Positions 1-4,445 of a stretch of DNA of 6,053 bases are shown here, in pieces. The notes under the pieces are model-generated. The model saw nothing but the letters and a program-made list of their open reading frames with translations. It ran no database searches and had not been told where the DNA came from. The stretch's first letter is position 1, and each line of letters opens with the position of its first letter. The translations under genes were made by a program, and so were the position numbers. This DNA comes from Anaerolineae bacterium (lineage in GTDB: Bacteria; Chloroflexota; Anaerolineae; B4-G1): assembly GCA_016783285.1 (NCBI GenBank), contig JADHWW010000095.1, positions 1-6,053 on the forward strand. Direction: 5' to 3'.

Positions 1-636
1 GTGCAGGCCATCCGTCCCATCGCCGGCGGGCGCCTGCGGCTAGAGACGACGGCGGGCGCTTTCGAGCACGAGCGCGTCATCGCCACCTGCTCCCCACAGA
101 CAATGCTCCAGTTGGCCCCCGACCTCCCCCCCGACTATGCTGCGAAACTGGCGCGGCTCAAATCAATGGGCGCGGTGGTGCTCGTCCTGGCCCTCGAGCG
201 CCGCCTGACCGAGGGCCATTACTGGATCAACCTGCCCAAGGGAGACGAGTTCCCCTTTATGGGCCTGGTCGAGCACACCAACTATATCTCCCCCGAGCAC
301 TATGGCGGCGACCACCTGGTCTACTGCGGCGACTACCTGCCACCCAACCATCCCTATTTCGACTATAGCAAAGCACAGTTGTTGGAGACCTACCTGCCGG
401 GGCTGATAAAGATCAACCCCGATTTCCGCCCCGATTGGGTGCGCGCCAGTTGGATGTTCACCGAAGAGTACGCTCAGCCGGTGCCAGGGTTGAACCACTC
501 GCGCAATATCCTCCCACTGAAGACGCCCATCCCCGGCCTCTGGATGGCGAATATGAGTCAGGTATATCCTTTCGATAGAGGTACAAATTACGCTGTCGCT
601 ATGGGACGGCAGGTGGCAACGCTGGCCGGGGGCTGA
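1..636 (+). CDS. FAD-dependent oxidoreductase (amine oxidase/protoporphyrinogen oxidase-like), C-terminal part, 5' truncated
   Basis: The reading frame is open from the first base and stops at TGA 634-636. The GTG at base 1 is an internal codon rather than a start, so the N-terminal Rossmann FAD-binding motif lies outside the window. The 211 visible residues resemble the C-terminal half of flavin amine-oxidase-type proteins. A strand reading ERVIATCSPQTMLQLAP (residues 24-40) matches the usual segment before the substrate domain. The end, PGLWMANMSQVYPFDRGTNYAVAMGRQVA (from about residue 178, in two pieces: the PGLWMANMSQ strand and the DRGTNYAVAMG turn), is the typical closing FAD-contact region with its glycine and helix. 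The substrate is unknown; family members act on amines, porphyrinogens, carotenoids or sugar nucleotides. The next gene starts 36 bases downstream in the same direction, so co-transcription is possible. Family confidence is good, but the exact reaction cannot be assigned. Confidence 0.8.
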   Translation: MQAIRPIAGGRLRLETTAGAFEHERVIATCSPQTMLQLAPDLPPDYAAKLARLKSMGAVVLVLALERRLTEGHYWINLPKGDEFPFMGLVEHTNYISPEHYGGDHLVYCGDYLPPNHPYFDYSKAQLLETYLPGLIKINPDFRPDWVRASWMFTEEYAQPVPGLNHSRNILPLKTPIPGLWMANMSQVYPFDRGTNYAVAMGRQVATLAGG

Positions 637-672
637 CGAGGGGAAAGGCTCACTGCTGGAGGAGGAAGAACA

Positions 673-1674
673 ATGCGCAAATCGGGCAGTCTGATATTGC
701 TGAGTATACTGTTGGCGTGGGTGCTGCTGGCGGCGGCGCCGGTGCACGCCGAGGGTAGCGTGATCCACGTTGTAGGATGGGGCGAGACGCTGTTCAGCAT
801 TGCCCGGCGCTACGGCACGTCCGTGGATGCTATCTGCGCGGCCAACGGCATCGGCGACCCCACCCGCATCTACATCGGGCAGCGGTTGGTCATTCCCACT
901 TCCACCACGCCCACCGCGCCTCCTACGGCAGGGGCCACACACGTCGTCCAGCCGGGCGAGAACCTATTCCGCATCGCCTTGCGATACGGCACCACGGTGA
1001 CGGCGCTGGCCGAACTCAATCGCATCTACAACCCCGGTCACGTCGCTGCCGGCCAGACGTTGATCATCCCCGGCAGCGCGACTATGCCCACAGTGGCCTA
1101 CCAGCCGGAACACGCCGCCACGACGCACACGGTGCAGATTGGCGAGACGCTCTCGGCCATCGCACATCGTTATAGCATCACGACCTGGACGCTGGCCCAG
1201 ATCAACAGCATTGCCAACCCGGCGCTGATCCTGCCCGGGCAAGTGCTCGTCATTCCACGGGCCACCAGTCTGGCGCCCGCCTCTGCCCCGGCCAGCGGCG
1301 GCAAGCGCATCGTGATTGACATTTCGGAGCAGCACCTCTATGCCTACCAGGGAGAGGTGTTGGTCTACTCGTTCGTCGTCTCGACCGGTATGGGCGGCGG
1401 CACACGCACGGGCGCCTTCCGCGTACTCGACAAGTACCCCAACGCTTACGCCTCCACCTGGGACTTGCAGATGCCGTACTGGTTGGGCATTTACTGGTCG
1501 GGGTCGTTGGAGAACGGCATCCACGCGCTGCCCATCATGGCCAACGGGCAGCGGCTGTGGGAGGGATACCTGGGCACACCGGCCTCGTTCGGCTGCATCA
1601 TCCTGGGCACGCAAGAGGCGCGCACGCTCTACGAGTGGGCCCAGATCGGAACGCCGGTGGTCATCCAGCCCTGA
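673..1674 (+). CDS. Secreted L,D-transpeptidase (YkuD) with three LysM repeats
   Basis: This 333-residue protein probably cross-links or edits peptidoglycan outside the membrane. Residues 1-26 form a signal peptide: basic MRKSG, a hydrophobic core, then an Ala-x-Ala-like site ending VHA. Three LysM peptidoglycan-binding repeats follow at about 31-75, 90-133 and 152-195. Each has the GE-L--IA-RY core and ends in GQ-L-IP. A Thr/Pro/Ala-rich linker separates repeats 1 and 2. The YkuD domain covers about 211-332, with a candidate catalytic His284 (GIHALP) and the nucleophile motif ASFGCII, where Cys308 is the expected active-site cysteine. The family motif is usually S-H-G-C-(I/V)-R; here Phe replaces His and Ile replaces Arg. 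The ATG is preceded by GGAGGAGG at 658-665 with seven bases of spacing, which fixes the start. No rho-independent terminator follows. The assignment is strong, although the bond specificity is not readable. Confidence 0.93.
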   Translation: MRKSGSLILLSILLAWVLLAAAPVHAEGSVIHVVGWGETLFSIARRYGTSVDAICAANGIGDPTRIYIGQRLVIPTSTTPTAPPTAGATHVVQPGENLFRIALRYGTTVTALAELNRIYNPGHVAAGQTLIIPGSATMPTVAYQPEHAATTHTVQIGETLSAIAHRYSITTWTLAQINSIANPALILPGQVLVIPRATSLAPASAPASGGKRIVIDISEQHLYAYQGEVLVYSFVVSTGMGGGTRTGAFRVLDKYPNAYASTWDLQMPYWLGIYWSGSLENGIHALPIMANGQRLWEGYLGTPASFGCIILGTQEARTLYEWAQIGTPVVIQP

Positions 1675-1730
1675 TCTACACTATGTAGCGGCAACGAGAG
1701 GCGAAACCCGCAGACAGTTTCTTGCGTAAA

Positions 1731-1777
1731 GGAGTGTGGTAGTGTTTGCCGTGCCGCATCTGGTGCATCGCGTACAG
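1731..1777 (+). repeat. Intergenic imperfect direct repeat, copy 1 (hairpin-forming)
   Basis: This is the first of two similar units in the 188-base gap between the L,D-transpeptidase gene and the ABC gene. The core 1739-1777 aligns without gaps to 1811-1849 with 32 of 39 bases identical, and similarity extends left to a shared GGAGT with a 2-base indel. Six of the seven core differences are transitions. Within the unit, 1751-1756 and 1761-1766 can pair around the loop CATC if G-U pairs are allowed in RNA. The function is unknown. Confidence 0.6.
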
Positions 1778-1804
1778 AACACGGATTGGGAGAATTGGCG
1801 GATC

Positions 1805-1849
1805 GGAGTTGTAGCATTAGCCGCGCCACATCTGGCGCATCGCATACAG
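1805..1849 (+). repeat. Intergenic imperfect direct repeat, copy 2 (perfect hairpin), next to the ABC gene ribosome binding site
   Basis: This second copy is offset by 72 bases from copy 1 in the core. It contains a perfect inverted repeat, GCGCCA-CATC-TGGCGC at 1823-1838, giving a 6-bp stem and a 4-base loop. The bases that differ from copy 1 in this stem keep pairing possible in both copies (Watson-Crick here, G-U there), which suggests selection on RNA structure. The unit ends directly before the AGGAGAGAGG ribosome binding region (1848-1857) of the gene starting at 1863, so it would lie in the 5' leader. No T-run follows, so it does not look like an intrinsic terminator. A transcript-level regulatory element or a REP-like dispersed repeat are both possible. 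Confidence 0.55.
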
Positions 1850-1862
1850 GAGAGAGGTCACG

Positions 1863-2471
1863 ATGAACGACGATAAAGCGATACAAGTACAGGATTTGCA
1901 CAAGAACTTGAGCGACGTCTACGCCGTGCAGGGCGTCAGTTTCGACGTGCAGGCGGGCGAGGTCTTTAGCCTGCTGGGGCCCAACGGTGCGGGCAAGAGC
2001 ACGATTATCACAATGCTCTCCTGCCTGCTAGAGCCGACGCAGGGAGACGCGCGGGTGTCTGGGCACTCGATTCTGGGCGAACCCATGGCGGTCAAGGAGG
2101 CCATCGGCGTCGTCCCGCAGGAGATTGCCCTCTACGAAGACCTCTCCGCCCGCGAGAATCTGACCTTCTGGGGCAAGATGTACGGTCTGCGCGGCGCTCC
2201 GCTCCACCGGCGGGTGGACGAGATGCTGGAGGTCACCGGCCTGACCGAACGCCAGAAAGGGCGCGTGCGTAAGTTCTCCGGCGGGATGAAGCGCCGGCTG
2301 AACATCGGCATCGCGCTGCTGCACACTGATGCCGACTGCCTGGGCGATGGACGGCTTTCAGAACATCGTGATGCGCGGCCTGGGCCTGGGTTCAGTGCTG
2401 CTCCCGGCGGGCATCCTGCTGGCCTACGCCGTCGCTTTCTTTGGACTGGCAGTGTGGCGCTTCGAATTTGA
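1863..2471 (+). CDS. Truncated ABC-2 type exporter ATP-binding protein with an out-of-frame tail; probably non-functional
   Basis: Residues 1-154 are a clear ABC ATPase of the DrrA/CcmA-like exporter class. An aromatic Tyr20 occupies the A-loop position, Walker A GPNGAGKST is at 39-47, the Q-loop glutamine is near 86 in VVPQE, and the signature FSGGMKRRLNIGIALLH is at 138-154. Family members continue straight into the Walker B segment (LLxLDEP), then the D-loop and H-loop histidine. Here, after His154 (codon 2322-2324), the sequence turns into an Arg/Gly-rich tail with no homology, TDADCLGDGRLSEHRD onward, ending at TGA 2469-2471. That tail is a +1-frame reading of a permease gene end. With Walker B, the catalytic glutamate and the switch histidine missing, ATP hydrolysis is not expected. 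The usual length is about 240-330 residues; this one has 202. The ATG is preceded by AGGAGAGAGG (1848-1857). A deletion or an assembly join explains the structure. Confidence 0.85.
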   Translation: MNDDKAIQVQDLHKNLSDVYAVQGVSFDVQAGEVFSLLGPNGAGKSTIITMLSCLLEPTQGDARVSGHSILGEPMAVKEAIGVVPQEIALYEDLSARENLTFWGKMYGLRGAPLHRRVDEMLEVTGLTERQKGRVRKFSGGMKRRLNIGIALLHTDADCLGDGRLSEHRDARPGPGFSAAPGGHPAGLRRRFLWTGSVALRI

Positions 2472-2475
2472 GTAA
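2326..2475 (+). pseudogene. 3' remnant of an ABC-2 type permease gene
   Basis: In the frame whose codons begin at 2326 and 2329, one base out of register with the ATPase gene, the DNA encodes PTAWAMDGFQNIVMRGLG. A hydrophobic helix (SVLLPAGILLAYAVAFFGLA) and WRFEFE follow, ending at TAA 2473-2475. This is the characteristic last transmembrane segment and tail of ABC-2 permeases: a Pro-Thr-Ala-Trp-ala-Met-Asp loop, an amphipathic stretch, a final helix and a short charged C-terminus. Only about 50 codons remain, of roughly 250-400 in intact relatives. The frame has no stops or obvious damage, so the loss is recent or artificial. Its stop codon lies inside the Shine-Dalgarno sequence of the next gene, as it would in the intact operon. 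It has no start signal of its own and is unlikely to be made as a protein. Confidence 0.8.
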
Positions 2476-2482
2476 AGGAGGT
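2473..2482 (+). promoter_or_regulatory. Stop codon embedded in Shine-Dalgarno (TAAAGGAGGT), gene junction
   Basis: TAA of the permease remnant is continuous with AAAGGAGG, an almost complete anti-16S match, six bases before the ATG at 2488. The same ten bases recur at the next junction (2998-3007). This arrangement supports terminating ribosomes re-initiating on the next gene. The truncated ATPase frame stops at 2471, only two bases before this motif, so coupling could survive the deletion. Confidence 0.75.
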
Positions 2483-2487
2483 CTATC

Positions 2488-3000
2488 ATGGATCGTAAAC
2501 GTAGATCGAGTTTAGCCGCCGGGCTGGTGCTGATCCTGCTCGGGGCGTGGTTCCTGGCCGTCCAGTTCGTGCCCGGGCTGCGGGCCTGGATGAACATCGA
2601 GTACTCGTGGGCGCTGATTATCGTCGGCGTCGGGGTGCTCCTGCTGGTGATCGGCCTGCTGACCGGGGTTGCAGGTTTAGCCGTGCCGGCTTGCATCGTC
2701 GGCGGTGTGGGCGGGTTGCTGCACTGGCAAAACGCTACTGGCAACTGGGAGAGTTGGGCCTACGCCTGGGCGCTGATCCCCGGTTTTGTCGGTGCGGGAA
2801 TCGTCCTCTCGGGCTTGCTCGGCGGAGAGTTCCGCCAGTCGGTGCGTGCAGGCGGCCGGCTGATCCTGATCAGCCTGGTGCTGTTCGCGGTCTTTGGGTC
2901 GTTCTTTGGGGCGCTGGGCCTGGTGGGGCGCTACTGGCCGGTGCTGCTGATCGCGTTGGGCTTGCTGACCCTCATCCAGTCCTTGTTCCGGTCCCGCTAA
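2488..3000 (+). CDS. Polytopic membrane protein with LiaI/LiaF-like (DUF5668-type) segments
   Basis: This 170-residue protein is almost entirely hydrophobic. Likely membrane segments lie at about 8-28, 41-60, 61-78, 93-112, 124-145 and 149-166, with a basic N-terminus (MDRKRR) and a basic C-terminus (RSR). The last segment, YWPVLLIALGLLTLI (149-163), and the first two segments resemble the LiaI/LiaF-type transmembrane unit, in which a glycine-rich helix pair ends in W-P-(ILV)-L-I-GL. The motif WALIPGF at 94-100 also appears, in variant form, three times in the next protein, so the two are probably related. It sits immediately behind an exporter operon remnant, which suggests an accessory or envelope-stress role as for LiaF-like proteins; this is inference only. 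The start is fixed by AAAGGAGG six bases upstream. No catalytic residues are apparent. Confidence 0.8.
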   Translation: MDRKRRSSLAAGLVLILLGAWFLAVQFVPGLRAWMNIEYSWALIIVGVGVLLLVIGLLTGVAGLAVPACIVGGVGGLLHWQNATGNWESWAYAWALIPGFVGAGIVLSGLLGGEFRQSVRAGGRLILISLVLFAVFGSFFGALGLVGRYWPVLLIALGLLTLIQSLFRSR

Positions 3001-3007
3001 AGGAGGT
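2998..3007 (+). promoter_or_regulatory. Stop codon embedded in Shine-Dalgarno (TAAAGGAGGT), gene junction
   Basis: The TAA ending the 170-residue membrane protein gene runs directly into AGGAGGT, six bases before the ATG at 3014. It is identical over ten bases to the junction at 2473-2482. This argues that the two membrane protein genes are co-translated and belong to the same ancestral operon as the permease. Confidence 0.75.
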
Positions 3008-3013
3008 ATCAAA

Positions 3014-3652
3014 ATGAGACGGTTCGAAGTGCACGTTGTTGGTGGAATCCTGCTGATCGCCGCAGGAATCCTGTTCCTGCTCCAGAACCTCGGGATCCTT
3101 GCGGTCGGCGCCTACCTCTGGCCGTTCATCTTTGGCGCCGGCGGCCTGGTCTTCCTGTACGTGTTCCTGACCAACCGCGCCAACTGGTGGGCGGTCATTC
3201 CAGGGTTCGTCCTGCTCAGCCTGGCGGCGATGATGGCCCTGGATCAGTTTGCCCCACAGATTGGCGAAACCTGGGGCGGCGCGCTCTTCCTGGGCGGGAT
3301 TGGGCTGGCATTCTGGGTGGTCTACTTCACCGGGCGGGAGCGTTGGTGGGCCGTCATCCCCGGCGGCGTGCTGCTCACAGTCGGGCTGGTCACCGGCCTC
3401 TCTTCCGTCCTCGAGGGCGTCGAGACGGGCGGAGTCCTCTTCCTGGGCCTGGGGCTGACCTTCGCCCTGCTCTCGTTCCTGCCAACCCCGGAGGGGCGGA
3501 TGAAGTGGGCCCTCATCCCGGCCGGTGTGCTCCTGGTGATGGGTCTGCTGATCACGGCCGCCGCCACGGCGATCATCAACTACCTCTGGCCGGCGGCCCT
3601 GATCCTGGCCGGGCTCTACCTACTCTTTCGCACCTTCATTTCAAGCAGGTAA
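3014..3652 (+). CDS. Polytopic membrane protein with three internal repeats (LiaI/LiaF-like N-terminus)
   Basis: This 212-residue integral membrane protein has about eight hydrophobic segments. The N-terminus, GGILLIAAGILFLLQNLGIL (10-29), followed by LWPFIFGAGGL, fits the LiaI/LiaF-like transmembrane unit. A repeat follows: WWAVIPGFVLL (58-68), WWAVIPGGVLL (111-121) and KWALIPAGVLL (164-174), spaced exactly 53 residues apart. Each is preceded by a glycine-rich helix (starting near 36, 87 and 138) and a polar turn (LTNRAN, TGRER, TPEGRMK). The C-terminus, LWPAALILAGLYLLFR (191-206), echoes the first unit. The protein thus looks built by tandem duplication of a two-helix hairpin. It is coupled to the preceding gene, and its last 12 bases overlap the end of the minus-strand gene 3641-4021. 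The molecular role is unknown; membrane sensing or assistance to the lost exporter is a guess. Confidence 0.8.
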   Translation: MRRFEVHVVGGILLIAAGILFLLQNLGILAVGAYLWPFIFGAGGLVFLYVFLTNRANWWAVIPGFVLLSLAAMMALDQFAPQIGETWGGALFLGGIGLAFWVVYFTGRERWWAVIPGGVLLTVGLVTGLSSVLEGVETGGVLFLGLGLTFALLSFLPTPEGRMKWALIPAGVLLVMGLLITAAATAIINYLWPAALILAGLYLLFRTFISSR

Positions 3653-4021
3653 CCACTCCAGCGCCGGTCGCTCAATCGCAGTGATAGGAACAGTCTCAAT
3701 TGGAGAAGGCATGTAAACTGAGACTCTCAGCACCAGGCTGACCGGCGGACGGGTGATGACCTCCATCACCATCTCTTGCCATTCCTCCTCCAGGTCCGCC
3801 AGCCCGGTGAGGGGAAAGTAGCGAGTACCAAAGATTGAGGATTGAGCAAGAACGGAGAAATCCATCAGTGTGAGACCAATTGCACGCCGTTTCTCTCGGT
3901 TTAGACGTAAGAGTACGTTGTCGTTCAACTCGACGGCCGTGGTCGCCCGCTCTCCAGGGGAGAACGATATGTACAGGATGTCCGTTTCCGAGTCGTAATT
4001 GTAGACAGGCGTCTCGTCCAT
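3641..4021 (-). CDS. DUF2283-like protein, putative antitoxin
   Basis: This is a 126-residue protein. Its N-terminal half, VYNYDSETDILYISFSPGER then VELNDNVLLRLNREKRRAIGLTLMDFS (about residues 6-55), matches the small DUF2283 fold: a Y-D-x-E-x-D-x-L-Y-I strand, then a conserved regulatory strand and a G-(IL)-x-(LI) strand. The C-terminal half (about 60-126), containing an acidic helix LADLEEEWQEMV and a Pro-rich tail, is longer than the usual ~60-80-residue family members and I do not recognise it. The ATG at 4021 is preferred because it shares its first base with the upstream stop (TGATG) and has GGGAG upstream; a TTG at 4024 is an alternative. DUF2283 genes often lie beside small RelE-like or DUF4258-like toxin genes, and here the partner lies immediately upstream. 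The antitoxin role is inferred from context. The 3' end overlaps the convergent membrane protein gene by 12 bases. Confidence 0.75.
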   Translation of the reverse strand: MDETPVYNYDSETDILYISFSPGERATTAVELNDNVLLRLNREKRRAIGLTLMDFSVLAQSSIFGTRYFPLTGLADLEEEWQEMVMEVITRPPVSLVLRVSVYMPSPIETVPITAIERPALEWLPA

Positions 4022-4371
4022 CAACCCTTGCTCCCTTTCAGCCGGATATGTTTGAAGAAGGCCGTTGCCACAAAGTTGTTCTCAACTATACGACCGTTCC
4101 CATCCATGTCAAATCTGAACAACACAATGGCAACGGTATGGTTGCTGCCATCCGGTAAATCATCAAAGTATCGCACGTACCGATATTTGCGCGGATTCAA
4201 TGGTTCCTGCCGCCGCCGTCCAAGCCGGAGCGTCTCTTTCAGATGACCTTCATAATCCACCATCTCGGGGTGATTGGTCGGAGCGATGATGTGCTCCCAT
4301 TGTTTCTGGGTCAGGTAGATAGAGTTTCCGTACCGATCTTGAACAGTCCATCTTTTCCCACCAATTGGCAT
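4021..4371 (-). CDS. Small PBECR/RelE-like protein, putative toxin of a toxin-antitoxin pair
   Basis: This 116-residue protein opens with WTVQDRYGNSIYLTQKQWEH (8-27). It continues with HPEMVDYEGHLKETLRLGRR (34-53), KYRYVRYFDDLPDG (62-75), HTVAIVLFRFD (78-88) and NNFVATAFF (98-106). The order is a beta-hairpin with a D-x-x-G-x-x-I-x-L-(S/T) turn, a helix containing W-x-x-I, a helix ending T-L-x-x-G-R, and paired C-terminal strands. It fits the phage-barnase-EndoU-colicin-RelE-like (PBECR) nuclease superfamily as I know it. Candidate functional residues are His27, Arg52-54, Lys62, Tyr65, His78 and Lys107; none is proven. The gene precedes the DUF2283-like gene with a one-base TGATG overlap, giving a toxin-first order. 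GGGAGAGG at 4379-4386 lies seven bases before the ATG, and a strong promoter with an inverted repeat lies further upstream. RNase activity is inference; it could also be a non-toxic conserved hypothetical protein. Confidence 0.7.
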   Translation of the reverse strand: MPIGGKRWTVQDRYGNSIYLTQKQWEHIIAPTNHPEMVDYEGHLKETLRLGRRRQEPLNPRKYRYVRYFDDLPDGSNHTVAIVLFRFDMDGNGRIVENNFVATAFFKHIRLKGSKG

Positions 4372-4401
4372 TGCACTGCCTCTCCCGTAATGTACTCAAT
4401 C

Positions 4402-4430
4402 AGTATAACACTTGACAGGCACACAGTCAA
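4402..4430 (-). promoter_or_regulatory. Sigma70-type promoter for the toxin-antitoxin pair
   Basis: On the minus strand, TTGACT (4430-4425) is followed by exactly 17 bases and then TATACT (4407-4402). Each box differs from consensus by one base. Transcription would start near 4395, about 25 bases before the ATG at 4371, with the GGGAGAGG ribosome site in between. It is the clearest promoter in the window. Confidence 0.75.
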
Positions 4431-4432
4431 GT
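4410..4432. promoter_or_regulatory. Inverted repeat overlapping the promoter, candidate operator
   Basis: ACTTGAC (4410-4416) and GTCAAGT (4426-4432) are perfect 7-bp inverted arms separated by nine bases, a 23-bp palindrome centred at 4421. The right arm covers the minus-strand -35 box and the left arm sits between the boxes just before the -10, so a dimeric protein bound here would block the promoter. Toxin-antitoxin complexes commonly autoregulate through such sites. It also lies 13 bases upstream of the cinA-family ATG. Regulator identity is inferred only. Confidence 0.5.
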
Positions 4433-4445
4433 CGGAGGATTCTCA

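Noticed and set aside
163..942. Long minus-strand open frame (259 codons) opposite the oxidoreductase and L,D-transpeptidase genes
   Set aside because: It spans two well-supported plus-strand genes, is low-complexity Arg/Gly/Gln-rich, and resembles no family; it is a high-GC antisense shadow.
964..1614. Minus-strand open frame opposite the L,D-transpeptidase
   Set aside because: It lies entirely within a gene with clear LysM and YkuD domains, and its composition is typical of a shadow frame.
1676..1688. Small inverted repeat CTACA-CTA-TGTAG after the L,D-transpeptidase stop as a terminator
   Set aside because: It has a stem of five mostly AT-containing pairs with no T-run after it.
1731..1849. 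Possible two-repeat CRISPR
   Set aside because: There are only two copies with 18% core divergence, just one 27-base intervening segment, and no cas genes in the window.
1629..1901. Minus-strand open frame with an internal peptide repeat (DAPDVARLM/DAPDAARQT)
   Set aside because: The peptide repeat follows from the 72-base DNA repeat, which happens to be in phase. There is no convincing ribosome site, and it overlaps two genes.
2316..2335. Programmed frameshift linking the ATPase to the permease frame
   Set aside because: A frameshift would not restore the missing Walker B, D-loop and H-loop, or the bulk of the permease; a deletion or misassembly is required.
3187..3684. Alternative plus-strand frame inside the 212-residue membrane protein gene
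   Set aside because: It is Arg/Gly/Pro-rich shadow sequence, while the annotated frame shows regular membrane helices and a repeat.
4365..4393. Plus-strand promoter TTGGCA-17-TAATGT for the cinA-family gene
   Set aside because: The spacing is right, but the -10 box matches consensus at only three of six positions and overlaps the toxin start region; too weak to annotate.
4412..4417. Perfect TTGACA on the plus strand just upstream of the cinA-family gene
   Set aside because: The bases 17 downstream (4435-4440, GAGGAT) are not a -10 box; the hexamer is better explained as an arm of the inverted repeat.
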